Assembly (NCBI GenBank): GCA_965223095.1 | Contig: OZ244979.1 | Location: 124,001 to 188,000 of the forward strand | DNA from: J054 sp965223095 | GTDB lineage: Bacteria; Pseudomonadota; Gammaproteobacteria; Steroidobacterales; GCA-2729495 | Direction of reading: 5' to 3' | Length of the DNA stretch: 64,000 nucleotides | Part shown: in pieces, positions 49,952 to 57,738 of the stretch | How the letters are laid out: each line of letters begins with the position of its first letter | Numbering within the stretch: position 1 is the first letter of the stretch | Position numbers and translations under genes: made by a program | The notes under the pieces: generated by a model | The model's database searches: none | Told to the model about the DNA's origin: nothing | The model's input: only the letters and a program-made list of their open reading frames with translations

Positions 49952-49982
49952 GAAGGCCCGCTTACGCGGGCCTTCTTTTTTT
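49952..49982 (+). terminator. Strong rho-independent terminator
   Basis: GAAGGCCCGC 49952-49961 pairs perfectly with 49966-49975 around TTAC, followed by seven T. It ends the small transcription unit on the plus strand. The convergent methyltransferase gene stops at 50044. Confidence 0.92.
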
Positions 49983-50043
49983 ACCAGTTAGAACGCGGCT
50001 TCGCGACCTGCCGGTAACGCAGAGCCCCTGGCAAAACCCCAAT

Positions 50044-50778
50044 TTATTCGTCAGCGGGCTTGCGCAGCTTCAAAACAAAACGATCGGTCTTTCCCCTAAT
50101 GTCCTTCCCAAAGACCATTTTCGTTAAATCGTCTTCAGGATGCTTCAACATCTCGCCTTCAGCCTCGAGCACAAATCCAGCGCGGGTAGCTAGGTCGACA
50201 GCGACAGCCTGCGGAATTCGGTGTAGCCTCGCGTTGTCCAAATCCGGCTGGCCCGAGTGGTCAATTAGCACAAACACGCCGCCGGGCTTGAGCGCGGTAA
50301 AAATACGGCCGAGTTGCTCAAGGGCCGCGTCCTCGCCCGCATTGTAATAGGTGTCGTGAAAATTTAGCGCCGTCAGGGCCAAATCAATACTGCCGGCTTC
50401 TATATTGCCCTGCTCCAGCCCCTCATCCGAGCGCACGACGTTACCCAGCCGACCATCTTTCAAGCGCTCGCCGAGTGCTTTGGCCGGGGCGCCATTCATG
50501 GCATCGAGCAGCCAGCGGGGATTGTCGGCGTAGACCACACCTGTCGGCCCAACGGCCACCGACAAAACTTCCGAATACCATCCGCCCGCGGCCATCACAT
50601 CGATTACCGTCATGCCGGGTTGAACACCGGCAAACTCCAATACGGCGGCGGGCTGGCGATGGACATCGCGCTCGCGATCAATCGCTAAGCGATCATCTAA
50701 GGCCGCCCAATGATCTGCCGACCAGCTTGTTGTGGATACCAGTACCGCCAGCCCGAAGATTATTCGTATAATTTTCAC
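50044..50778 (-). CDS. Exported class I SAM-dependent methyltransferase
   Basis: 244 residues. A signal peptide (IIRIIFGLAVLVSTTSWSA) is followed by a Rossmann methyltransferase fold: motif I is VIDVMAAGGWYSEVLS, VVYADNPRW follows, IDLALTALNFHDTYY is the motif IV region and LKPGGVFVLIDHS motif V/VI. Similar signal-bearing methyltransferases occur in many proteobacteria, but their substrate and source of S-adenosylmethionine outside the cytoplasm are not established. It starts by a four-base overlap with the VOC gene, so the two exported proteins are made together. Confidence 0.82.
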   Translation of the reverse strand: MKIIRIIFGLAVLVSTTSWSADHWAALDDRLAIDRERDVHRQPAAVLEFAGVQPGMTVIDVMAAGGWYSEVLSVAVGPTGVVYADNPRWLLDAMNGAPAKALGERLKDGRLGNVVRSDEGLEQGNIEAGSIDLALTALNFHDTYYNAGEDAALEQLGRIFTALKPGGVFVLIDHSGQPDLDNARLHRIPQAVAVDLATRAGFVLEAEGEMLKHPEDDLTKMVFGKDIRGKTDRFVLKLRKPADE

Positions 50779-51341
50779 TGTTGTTCTCCCGAAGTCTGCG
50801 GCCGGCGTTGCCCGCGCTGAATCAAATTTATACCCACGCCATCGCGGTCGAAAAATAGCATCTCGAGATCCTGCTCTTCCACATCAGGATTGGGGAAAAG
50901 CACGATGGGCGGGGAAACGATACTGTAACCCTCGTTCTTAAGTATTGCATGGATGCCATGAATATCTGTCGTGACGAAAACGAAGACCGTATCACCCGTG
51001 CGGATATCGGTCCGCGCGGCTGGCGGTGGCTCAGGCTTGTCTTGCACATAACTGAACAAGCCCACGTTCCCTGACAGTGTGTCTCCAGATTGAAGAATGG
51101 CCAGGCGAACCGTTTGGTCGCGAGTACCCAGAACACGATTAACGGCCTCCCTGTCTAATACCAACTGTCGCCTCGGCTTAAGGCCAAGAATGTCGCGATA
51201 TAAACGCAAAGACTCGTCGAGGTCACGGACGAAAATGCTCGCGCGCAACATGGGCGTCAGTTTTTCTTGGGGCGGAACCACCGGCTCCTGAGCGTGGCCA
51301 ACACTCATCAAGAATAAAACGCTAAACAAAAAATATCTCAT
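50775..51341 (-). CDS. Exported VOC-family protein
   Basis: 188 residues from ATG 51341, which puts the signal peptide (YFLFSVLFLMSVGHAQ) at the N-terminus; an upstream start at 51368 is less likely. One VOC domain follows: LRASIFVRDLDESLRLYRDILGL, and the C-terminal half ending EMLFFDRDGVGINLIQRG. VOC proteins bind a divalent metal and act on dihydroxyaromatics, glyoxals or antibiotics. Its end overlaps the methyltransferase start (ATGA), forming a two-gene operon of envelope enzymes. Confidence 0.83.
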   Translation of the reverse strand: MRYFLFSVLFLMSVGHAQEPVVPPQEKLTPMLRASIFVRDLDESLRLYRDILGLKPRRQLVLDREAVNRVLGTRDQTVRLAILQSGDTLSGNVGLFSYVQDKPEPPPAARTDIRTGDTVFVFVTTDIHGIHAILKNEGYSIVSPPIVLFPNPDVEEQDLEMLFFDRDGVGINLIQRGQRRPQTSGEQQ

Positions 51342-51733
51342 TGTCCTAGGCACAAACAAATAGCCCATTGTCCCGGCAAACCCTCAACGCGCCCGATAAA
51401 TAGCAGCTACAAGCGTCGGTAATGATACTACCAAGCTAAGGTACTCGGACCACGGCCATGCCACCGGGAGCGAATGCATGCCCACTGTTGAACACCCTAG
51501 CGACAAAATACAATCCATGACCAAGATCAAGCCTCAGCCGGTAATATGTACTGTCTACCTTCTAAAAAATGAAATGATTCCGATGTCGGGCTCATCTTTT
51601 CAGCTTTAGAGCCTGACCGCGAATCGGCTAAGTATTTTGACTTACCGCGTCGATACCCGCGCGCAAATCTGGGAGTATCGAACAGCTAAGACAATTTCGC
51701 AGTAATACCTAATTAGGAATAACAGGCAAGCTA
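51342..51733. other. 392-bp intergenic region, nothing recognised
   Basis: Divergent upstream region of the VOC/methyltransferase operon and the SDR/Rieske operon. It is more A+T-rich than its neighbours. No gene, palindrome or terminator of note was found; short open frames lack ribosome sites. Confidence 0.5.
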
Positions 51734-52516
51734 ATGCACGACAACTCGCTATTACAAAGAATTTTAATCGTTCTCCTACTATGGCTGCCGCTCGTTTCGA
51801 TGGCAGCTGAACAATCTACGGTCTTGATTACCGGCTCAAGCCGCGGCATCGGCTTTGAATTTGTCAAACAATATGCCGCGCGAGATTGGTTGGTTATTGC
51901 CACCTGCCGGAATCCCGATTCGGCAGAAGCTTTGCACAAACTGGCCGCGGGCAATAACAATATTGTTGTTGAACGTCTTGATCTACTAGACCATGCGGGT
52001 ATCGATACGCTGGCAGAGAAGTACGCCCAGCAGCCTATAGACGTGCTGCTCAACAATGCAGGATTGATGCGCGGACCTGAGCGCGGCCAAATGGTGGGCA
52101 GCATCGACTACGAGGCCTTCGATGAATTCTACCGGATCAACGCCATGGGCCCCTTGAAGGTCTCGGAAGCTTTTTACCCCAATATCAAGCAGGGCAAAAT
52201 GAAGATAATGGCGGCATTGACCACCGGCAAGGGCAGGCGCGGCATCCCGGTACCCGGCTTCAGCCTATACAAGACCAGCAAAGCCGCGCTAGATGCTATT
52301 CAAACCGAAATTGCCCTACGCTGGAAGCGCCAGGGCGTAAAAGTGGTGACCCTGCTGCCAGGTCGTGTTTATACTCACGGCGAAGCTGGCGACCCCGGCG
52401 CCACCGGCGTCGTAGCCATAGAAAACAGCGTCGCAGGCATGCTGAGCGTGATGGATCAGCTCAAGCTTGACCAAACGGGCCAAACCATTGCCTGGAATGG
52501 CGAAAGGATAGAATAG
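51734..52516 (+). CDS. SDR oxidoreductase with Sec-type signal peptide
   Basis: 260 residues. The N-terminus has a hydrophobic segment ending in Ala (ILIVLLLWLPLVSMAA) that looks like a cleavable signal peptide. The SDR fold then has TVLITGSSRGIGFEF, DVLLNNAGLM and the catalytic YKTSK. It sits 4 bp upstream of a Rieske oxygenase gene and is surely cotranscribed. A dehydrogenase acting on the oxygenase product would usually be cytoplasmic, so the apparent export signal is odd: it may be an uncleaved anchor that leaves the enzyme at the inner membrane. Confidence 0.85.
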   Translation: MHDNSLLQRILIVLLLWLPLVSMAAEQSTVLITGSSRGIGFEFVKQYAARDWLVIATCRNPDSAEALHKLAAGNNNIVVERLDLLDHAGIDTLAEKYAQQPIDVLLNNAGLMRGPERGQMVGSIDYEAFDEFYRINAMGPLKVSEAFYPNIKQGKMKIMAALTTGKGRRGIPVPGFSLYKTSKAALDAIQTEIALRWKRQGVKVVTLLPGRVYTHGEAGDPGATGVVAIENSVAGMLSVMDQLKLDQTGQTIAWNGERIE

Positions 52517-52520
52517 GAAC

Positions 52521-53630
52521 ATGTTTATTAATTTCTGGTATCCCGTCGCGCGTAGCGAAGAAGTAACCAACGAGGTGCCCTATAGGGCGCGCATTCTCAC
52601 CTTGGACTTTGTCGCGTTTCGCGACAAGGATGGTCAAGCGCATGTGCTCAGCGACACCTGCATTCACCGCGGAGCCTCTCTAGGTAAAGGCAAGGTTAAC
52701 GGGGATTGCGTCGAATGTCCCTATCATGGCTGGCTATATGACGGCAACGGACATTGCACATCCATCCCGTCCCTCGGCAAAGACCAGCGCCCGCCGGCAC
52801 GCGCGAAAGTTGATAGTTATCCAACGCAAGAACGCTATGGAATCGTATTCGCGTTTCTAGGTGACTTGCCGGAGAGTGAGCGGCCACCGATCTATGACAT
52901 TAGCGTATACGACGATCCCGAATGGCGGGCGAATGAACTAGTGGTCTTCGATGTGGACTACTACTACGAACGCTCCGTAGAAAACGGCCTAGATCCCGCA
53001 CACAACGAGTACGTGCATCCCAAACAGGGCACACCGGGCATGACGCAGGACTTTAGAAACAAGCCCATCGATGTCCAAGACATGACGGATTGGGGCAGCA
53101 AGTTCATGATTCCGTTCGTACAAGAAAAAGAAGAAGAAGGCCTCATGGCCGAGGAAGTCGAACGCACGCCTGACCAGTTAAAAGCCGGCTCAGGTCATTT
53201 AGGTCCCAATATCTTAATTACCTGGCTGCATTTTAGTGAAGAGAATCAGTTTCGACAGTACTTTTTTGAAGCACCGATCGACGAAAACCGTACGCGGATC
53301 TTCTTTATCAACATGCGCCACTTCATGATGGATCCCAAGCACGATCAGCCGATCATTGATGTGAATATGCAGATTGCCCAGGAAGATATCGACATCTTGG
53401 TCGAACTCAATCCGGTACGCACACCGGATACCACAACCAAAGAATTGCTGGTACCCGCGGATAGACCCGTGGTTCGCTATCGAGAGTTTCTGGATGATTG
53501 GCAAGAGCGGGGCTGGAAGGTGGACTTTCGTCGACTCAACGAGTTACGCGGTGATGTGGCCTTTGCGATCCCCTGCCCGGATCGTCGCGAGCATGGCAAC
53601 TGGATACTTGATCCCATTCCAACCCTGTAG
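52521..53630 (+). CDS. Rieske non-heme iron oxygenase, alpha subunit
   Basis: 369 residues, paralogue of the gene at 42739-43887. Rieske ligands are Cys47 and His49 (DTCIHRG) and Cys66 and His69 (CPYHGW), at the same numbers as the paralogue. The mononuclear iron motif is ENGLDPAHNEYVHP. It ends HGNWILDPIP, like its paralogue GNWVLDPVP. No reductase or ferredoxin gene is linked. Cotranscribed with the SDR gene 4 bp upstream and convergent with the glycosyltransferase gene 3 bp away. Confidence 0.9.
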   Translation: MFINFWYPVARSEEVTNEVPYRARILTLDFVAFRDKDGQAHVLSDTCIHRGASLGKGKVNGDCVECPYHGWLYDGNGHCTSIPSLGKDQRPPARAKVDSYPTQERYGIVFAFLGDLPESERPPIYDISVYDDPEWRANELVVFDVDYYYERSVENGLDPAHNEYVHPKQGTPGMTQDFRNKPIDVQDMTDWGSKFMIPFVQEKEEEGLMAEEVERTPDQLKAGSGHLGPNILITWLHFSEENQFRQYFFEAPIDENRTRIFFINMRHFMMDPKHDQPIIDVNMQIAQEDIDILVELNPVRTPDTTTKELLVPADRPVVRYREFLDDWQERGWKVDFRRLNELRGDVAFAIPCPDRREHGNWILDPIPTL

Positions 53631-53633
53631 CAG

Positions 53634-54335
53634 CTAGCGCCGGCCGTCGTACCAAAGAGACAGGCGGCCCTTGTCGGTTAGAGAACGCCAGGGCCGTGTG
53701 ATCAAGCGCAACAGTTGCACCGCGATTTCGCGACCACTATAGAGTTTGAGCTTGCGGTTGGATGTTGCTAGTGGATGTTCGCGGAGTATTGGGAAGCGCA
53801 AACCACGGGCGCGACCCCAGGCCTTAAGCCGCCGGCTTAGGTCAACTTCCTCCGCCGCGTACAGTTTGTCGCTGAAGCCGCCGATATCAAGAAATGCCTG
53901 CCTGCGACACAGAATCAATGAGCCGGCAGCCCAACGAAACAGTACCGAAATAAAAGACCAAAACCCCAACATTGCCCTCGCCCACCAGGGCAGGTCAGAC
54001 ATGCGCATCAAACTGCCGCAACCCGCCGCGTCACCGGAAGACATGACGCGGCGCAAGTCAGCAAATAAAGTTTCACTCATCACGCAATCTGCATCCAAGA
54101 ACAATAGCCATTCGCCCCTGGCAGCAGCAGCTCCGGCATTCCGCGCCCTGCCGATCTGATTAATGGCCTCGAAAACCACCTGAGCACCGGCGTGATGGGC
54201 AATCTTTGCAGTCTTGTCTGTGGAATTGTTGTCCACCACGATCACTTCGATATCATCATCGGCTGGCAGACTGGCCAAGCAATGAGGCAACAATCTTTCT
54301 TCGTTGTAGGCCGGAATAACGATCGACAAGAACAT
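53634..54335 (-). CDS. Family 2 glycosyltransferase
   Basis: 233 residues. The GT-A fold is shown by LSIVIPAYNEERLLPHCLASL, DIEVIVVDNNSTDKT, the metal-binding DxD in LLFLDADCVM and the GGFSDKLYAAEEVDLSRRLK acceptor region. A hydrophobic stretch in the middle (AMLGFWSFISVLFRWAAG) may touch the membrane. It starts 4 bp after the CapK-like gene stop and ends the five-gene minus-strand operon. Likely transfers a sugar to a lipid or polysaccharide acceptor; the sugar is unknown. The ATG at 54335 is used because the domain begins there. Confidence 0.88.
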   Translation of the reverse strand: MFLSIVIPAYNEERLLPHCLASLPADDDIEVIVVDNNSTDKTAKIAHHAGAQVVFEAINQIGRARNAGAAAARGEWLLFLDADCVMSETLFADLRRVMSSGDAAGCGSLMRMSDLPWWARAMLGFWSFISVLFRWAAGSLILCRRQAFLDIGGFSDKLYAAEEVDLSRRLKAWGRARGLRFPILREHPLATSNRKLKLYSGREIAVQLLRLITRPWRSLTDKGRLSLWYDGRR

Positions 54336-54339
54336 CAGC

Positions 54340-55533
54340 CTAGGTTTCAGAACAATCTGAAACAACGCGTTTGAATTTGCCGCCACGCTGCAAGCGCCAA
54401 ACACCCTCCACCAAGTCGATTTCCCGACCCGGGACGATTTCTGTCAGCATGGATACCAACTTTGGCTCAAGATTCTGCGATTTCGCGGCATCGAAATACA
54501 GTTGCAAGTTCCCGCTCGACAGCTGATGCAGGCGCCATGCTCGCAGGCCGGGTAATTTCTCGAACTGAAAACTCAAAGGCGAGATACGCCGGCCGTCATA
54601 CCCGATGATCCAGTCATCGCGCCGCGCCTCAACAATACCAATAGTCGGTAACCGCAGTTGGCAGGCTTGCTGCCTTTCTTCAAAGCGAATGTCATCGCCA
54701 AGACGATAACGCAACAAAGGCTGCGAGTTTACAAACAGCGGTGTGGCCAACAGGCCCGCCGGGGAAGCCTCCAGGTGTATTTCATCGACGTTGGCATGAT
54801 AGTGATCGCAATAGGGGCATTGCCACGCTAAGGCGCCGGTTTCGGTCGAACCATAACGATCCAGAACCAGTGCCCCAAAACCATCAGCCATAATCTGCCG
54901 CCATTCGGTATGCAAATACTCGCCACCGGGACCGACAATCGCCACCCCCACATCTCGGAATGACTCACCCGCCTCCATCAGGAAACGAACAATGCCACTG
55001 CTGATACCCCGGATGAGCTGTGGCCGAATCGTTAACAACAAATGTCGAATTGCGCCGACATCGGCAGCAACGCCCGCAAACCAAGTCGCGTAATGCCGGC
55101 CCCCGTAATCAAACCGTTTCGGCCAATCCTCAGGTTTAGCACAGGCGTCCCCGTCCACAAAAACCAGCTGCGTGACCCGCTCCGGCAGGTCATAAAACAA
55201 TTGCGGCCGATAGAGCAAGGCGCGGCGAAATTCGCGTTCACGGGAGTTGTTCCAAATACTCAGCTGCAAGCCTGTGGTTCCCGAAGTCCGTGCCTCCCGG
55301 ACGGGGAGATCTTTGGCAACCGGCACCCGCGGCACGTCTTGTTTTTCCAGCGGCGGCACGGCGGACCATGCAATCGCGCCGGCCAAACGCCGCCGGTAGA
55401 AATCAGAGTGCTCGCGAAATGCGGCTAGTAGAGATTGGGTATCTACCGCCGACCCAAACCGCAGCGCCCGGTGCCGCAAGACTTCGGCCCACTGCGACGG
55501 ATGCGAGTGGATAGCGGAGGCCGAATAAATCAC
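54340..55533 (-). CDS. CapK/PaaK-like adenylate-forming enzyme
   Basis: 397 residues related to phenylacetate-CoA ligase, CapK and coenzyme F390 synthetase. The phosphate-binding loop is RTSGTTGLQLS, the adenine loop YGSTETGALAWQCPYC and the later region YRLGDDIRFEERQ ... RRDDWIIGYDGRRISP. Cysteines CPYCDHYH recall the zinc site of some PaaK-like enzymes. Members of this 'putative adenylate-forming' group are commonly linked to a glycosyltransferase, as here. The start overlaps the zinc-ribbon gene stop (ATGA). Probable role: acyl or amino group activation for decoration of a surface glycan; inferred. Confidence 0.83.
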   Translation of the reverse strand: MIYSASAIHSHPSQWAEVLRHRALRFGSAVDTQSLLAAFREHSDFYRRRLAGAIAWSAVPPLEKQDVPRVPVAKDLPVREARTSGTTGLQLSIWNNSREREFRRALLYRPQLFYDLPERVTQLVFVDGDACAKPEDWPKRFDYGGRHYATWFAGVAADVGAIRHLLLTIRPQLIRGISSGIVRFLMEAGESFRDVGVAIVGPGGEYLHTEWRQIMADGFGALVLDRYGSTETGALAWQCPYCDHYHANVDEIHLEASPAGLLATPLFVNSQPLLRYRLGDDIRFEERQQACQLRLPTIGIVEARRDDWIIGYDGRRISPLSFQFEKLPGLRAWRLHQLSSGNLQLYFDAAKSQNLEPKLVSMLTEIVPGREIDLVEGVWRLQRGGKFKRVVSDCSET

Positions 55534-55898
55534 GCCAGGTCAGGATGCACCATTTGATCGCGAATCCAAAGGGCTACTTGCTGGCAAGCTGTGCAAGCAC
55601 TCAAGGCTACGTTGGCAAGGAAAATTTCAGAATAAGCAGGCGCCCAGCGATCCAAGAAAACTTCACCCGCCGTCACCCGTTCCCAATAATTCACAACTTG
55701 CTTACGCTTAGCGTCACTGAACGACGGGTTATCGCGCAATCGCTGCAGGTCGGCTTCGTCAAGCCTCAGCGGCAACCCTTTTTCATTGTTCACACGGTCG
55801 CCGTACAAGTTAAACCAAACTTGCTCAACGGTCTGCTGGCAATGGGGGCAAGTGAAAATTCGCTTGTCGATTGCCGGCGCAATGGTTTTTGCACTCAT
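55530..55898 (-). CDS. Small two-CxxC protein, unknown
   Basis: 122 residues with a CPHC pair near residue 17 and a CTAC pair near residue 103, likely joined at one zinc site across the fold. The segments EQVWFNLYGDRVNNEKG and QQVALWIRDQMVHP recall the zinc-ribbon N-terminal half of DUF4145 proteins, but the diagnostic second half is missing, so this is only a resemblance. It is the third gene of the GST-to-glycosyltransferase operon, 2 bp after the coiled-coil gene and overlapping the CapK-like gene by four bases. Confidence 0.65.
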   Translation of the reverse strand: MSAKTIAPAIDKRIFTCPHCQQTVEQVWFNLYGDRVNNEKGLPLRLDEADLQRLRDNPSFSDAKRKQVVNYWERVTAGEVFLDRWAPAYSEIFLANVALSACTACQQVALWIRDQMVHPDLA

Positions 55899-55900
55899 TG

Positions 55901-56173
55901 CTAGAACTTGTTGAGAGGACGCTTAGCCAGTTGTTCTTCGAGCTTTTTCGCCGCCGCCCGACGCCGTGGCCTGCGCGCCTCATCCTTATCCATACCGGAT
56001 GCCACGGCCTGCTTGACGGCCGCCAGTCGTTCGCGGCTGTGCCGTATTTTCAAGCTTCTCGCTGCAATAGCACGATCAATGCGATCCAGCGCTGGCTCCA
56101 CCGATAGATCGCCAGCGTAAAGTTTTTCCTCTAGCTCACGCTTTTGTTCACGGAGCTGCTCAAGCGTAGCCAT
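55901..56173 (-). CDS. Small basic coiled-coil protein, unknown
   Basis: 90 residues from ATG 56173 (MATLEQLREQKRELEEKLYAG), almost entirely helical and heptad-like, with a highly basic C-terminal part (RRPRRRAAAKK). No domain is recognised. An open frame to 56266 would overlap the GST gene and is not preferred. It sits 2 bp after the GST stop and 2 bp before the zinc-ribbon start, so it is translated as part of that operon. Nucleic-acid binding is possible from charge alone. Confidence 0.6.
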   Translation of the reverse strand: MATLEQLREQKRELEEKLYAGDLSVEPALDRIDRAIAARSLKIRHSRERLAAVKQAVASGMDKDEARRPRRRAAAKKLEEQLAKRPLNKF

Positions 56174-56175
56174 GA

Positions 56176-56760
56176 CTAAGAAGCCAAGGGCGTTTTGCGC
56201 ATTTCGGTTGCTTGAAAGCCCGGCAAATTTTCCATCCGCGCGCGCCAGGCCAACACCTGCGGACATTCCGAATAGTCGAGCTGATAACCCATCTTGGTAA
56301 TCAGATAAGCCGAGATCGCAAAATCACAAACTGTCATCTCTCCCAGCAAATAATCTTTACCCGTTAACTGCTGCTCGAGAATCTTCAGTAACGGCGTCAC
56401 CGCATCCACGTCTTTTTCTTCAGCCGTCTTCAAGGCCCCCATGGCAGGCATGAGGTGACAGCTTTGCCAGTGCAGCCAACGATCAACATCGGCGCGACCC
56501 TGGGGATCCGTCGGCAAAGCCTTAGTTTCAGGAAACATGGTGGCCAGATAGGTCAATATGGCATTGGACTCCCACAGCTTTAGGTCACCATCCACCAGTG
56601 CTGGGACCTTGCCCATGGGATTGATGGCAAGAAACTCCGCACTCTGAGTTTCCCGGTCTTTAAAACTGACATGATGGACATCGACGTCCAAATTAAAATT
56701 CTTCACAAAGGCTTCGACCTTGCGATTGTTCGGCGTGATGGTGAATGAGTAGAGTCGCAC
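56176..56760 (-). CDS. Glutathione S-transferase
   Basis: 194 residues. The thioredoxin-like N-terminal domain has VRLYSFTITPNNRKVEAFVKN, the cis-proline region in INPMGKVPALVDGD and the glutathione-contacting LWESNAILTYLA. The C-terminal helical domain ends DFAISAYLITKMGYQLDYSE. The GTG at 56760 is the likely start, with GGGAG seven bases upstream; an ATG at 56838 would overlap the divergent greB. First gene of a five-gene operon (GST, coiled-coil, zinc-ribbon, CapK-like, glycosyltransferase). Substrate unknown. Confidence 0.88.
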   Translation of the reverse strand: MRLYSFTITPNNRKVEAFVKNFNLDVDVHHVSFKDRETQSAEFLAINPMGKVPALVDGDLKLWESNAILTYLATMFPETKALPTDPQGRADVDRWLHWQSCHLMPAMGALKTAEEKDVDAVTPLLKILEQQLTGKDYLLGEMTVCDFAISAYLITKMGYQLDYSECPQVLAWRARMENLPGFQATEMRKTPLAS

Positions 56761-56798
56761 CTTGATTCTCCCGGTCCTTATCCGTCTATTATTAGGCC

Positions 56799-57290
56799 AT
56801 GGGCCGCTGGAGACCACCTTCCCCGAAAGCCTCGCCATATATAACTCCGGCGGGCTACGCCGCGCTGCAGACAGAGCTCAAGGAGATCTGGCAGCGCCGG
56901 GCGGAGGTGGTCCGCGCCTTGGCCGCTGCAGCTGCGGAAGGCGACCGCTCGGAAAATGCAGAGTATATCTACCGCAAGAAAGAGCTGGGAGGCATTGATC
57001 GCCGCATTCGCTACTTGCAAAAACGCCTGCCGGATCTCACGGTGGTGCGCGAAGCACCTCGCACCGACCGGGTTTTCTTCGGCGCCTGGGTGAAACTAGA
57101 AGCCGAGGACGGCGAACCGGTGGAATACCGAATCGTTGGCGCTGACGAAGCTGATCCGGGCAATCGGGCCATCAGTATGGACTCACCCCTAGCCAAGGCG
57201 CTGCTGAAAAAAGCGCGGGACGATGAAGTCGAATTGGTCGTCGGCGATCATCGGCAACATTACCTGGTGACGAATATTCGCTATGAATAA
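56799..57290 (+). CDS. greB: Transcription elongation factor GreB
   Basis: 163 residues. The N-terminal coiled-coil finger (GYAALQTELKEIWQRRAEVV ... GDRSENAEYIYRKKELGGID) carries the acidic tip residues (D, E, E) that stimulate RNA polymerase transcript cleavage. The C-terminal FKBP-like domain includes VFFGAWVKLEAEDGEPVEYRIVG and AISMDSPLAKALLKKARDDEVEL. The basic patch and the RYLQKRLPDLTVV linker are GreB-like rather than GreA-like. It is divergent from the GST gene with only 38 bp between starts and overlaps the downstream membrane-protein gene by 8 bp. Confidence 0.93.
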   Translation: MGRWRPPSPKASPYITPAGYAALQTELKEIWQRRAEVVRALAAAAAEGDRSENAEYIYRKKELGGIDRRIRYLQKRLPDLTVVREAPRTDRVFFGAWVKLEAEDGEPVEYRIVGADEADPGNRAISMDSPLAKALLKKARDDEVELVVGDHRQHYLVTNIRYE

Positions 57291-57738
57291 CACTGAGCAA
57301 GAAATCGGCCGGGCACCGGAGGGTTGGCTCGAAACCATCACGGCAAACTGCCGGCCTCAACCGGCGATACCAGCAGTACTGGTGTTTATGCTTTCAATCA
57401 TGACACCGATTTTTTCTCTAGACCCCAATAGCACGCCCGATCACGGCAATGCGTCCTGGCTTTGGTTACTGGTGCCACTCGGTATTGCAAGCTCTTGTGC
57501 CTTAGCCATCGCGGCGGGTTTTTGCTCGCTATTTCCACAAGGAATTTGGATCCTCTTGGCCAGCTGGGCGCTAAAGTTCACCGCAGCGGGCGGACCTCTG
57601 CCGGCTTATAACAGCTACGTATTCTGGGCCGGAATCATCGCTTGTACGCTGATGCTGGGCTGGCAAATCCATCGGGTGCGCGCCGGGAAATTTGTGCCCA
57701 GCATTCGCGAAGTCAACGAGGACCAAGAACCGTGGTAA
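57283..57738 (+). CDS. Small membrane protein, unknown
   Basis: 151 residues with three or four predicted transmembrane helices (IPAVLVFMLSIMTPIF, WLWLLVPLGIASSCALAIAAGF, GIWILLASWALKF, YVFWAGIIACTLMLGW). No family recognised. It overlaps greB by 8 bp upstream and the SUMF1-like gene downstream (GTGGTAA, start GTG 57732), so it is expressed between them by coupling. No catalytic motif is visible. Confidence 0.65.
   Translation: MNNTEQEIGRAPEGWLETITANCRPQPAIPAVLVFMLSIMTPIFSLDPNSTPDHGNASWLWLLVPLGIASSCALAIAAGFCSLFPQGIWILLASWALKFTAAGGPLPAYNSYVFWAGIIACTLMLGWQIHRVRAGKFVPSIREVNEDQEPW

Larger units (their letters stand above)
49795..49982 (+). ncRNA. Candidate structured small RNA, family not recognised
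   Basis: Three nested long-range helices can be drawn. P0 pairs GTGAGA 49830-49835 with TCTCAC 49946-49951. P1 pairs GGTAACCC 49843-49850 with GGGTTACC 49935-49942. P2 is 12 bp, 49859-49870 with 49899-49912, with a two-base CA bulge at 49906-49907. An intrinsic terminator follows immediately. The 5' part carries AAGGAGGTGATCC (49809-49821), complementary to the whole 3' end of 16S rRNA. Four GGA triplets lie outside the main helices, which could suit a CsrA-type protein. No similarity to tmRNA, 6S, SRP or RNase P RNA was seen. The start is estimated. Confidence 0.5.
49471..50043. other. 573-bp intergenic region with a stand-alone small transcription unit
   Basis: The right 225 bp hold the promoter-like sequence, small RNA / 26-codon frame and terminator listed separately. 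The left part, 49471-49759, has no recognisable gene: an open frame at 49606-49800 has no ribosome site and no domain. Confidence 0.55.

Noticed and set aside
51478..51609. 43-codon frame in the 51.3-51.7 kb intergenic region
   Set aside because: No ribosome site and no recognisable features; A+T-rich upstream sequence gives such frames by chance.
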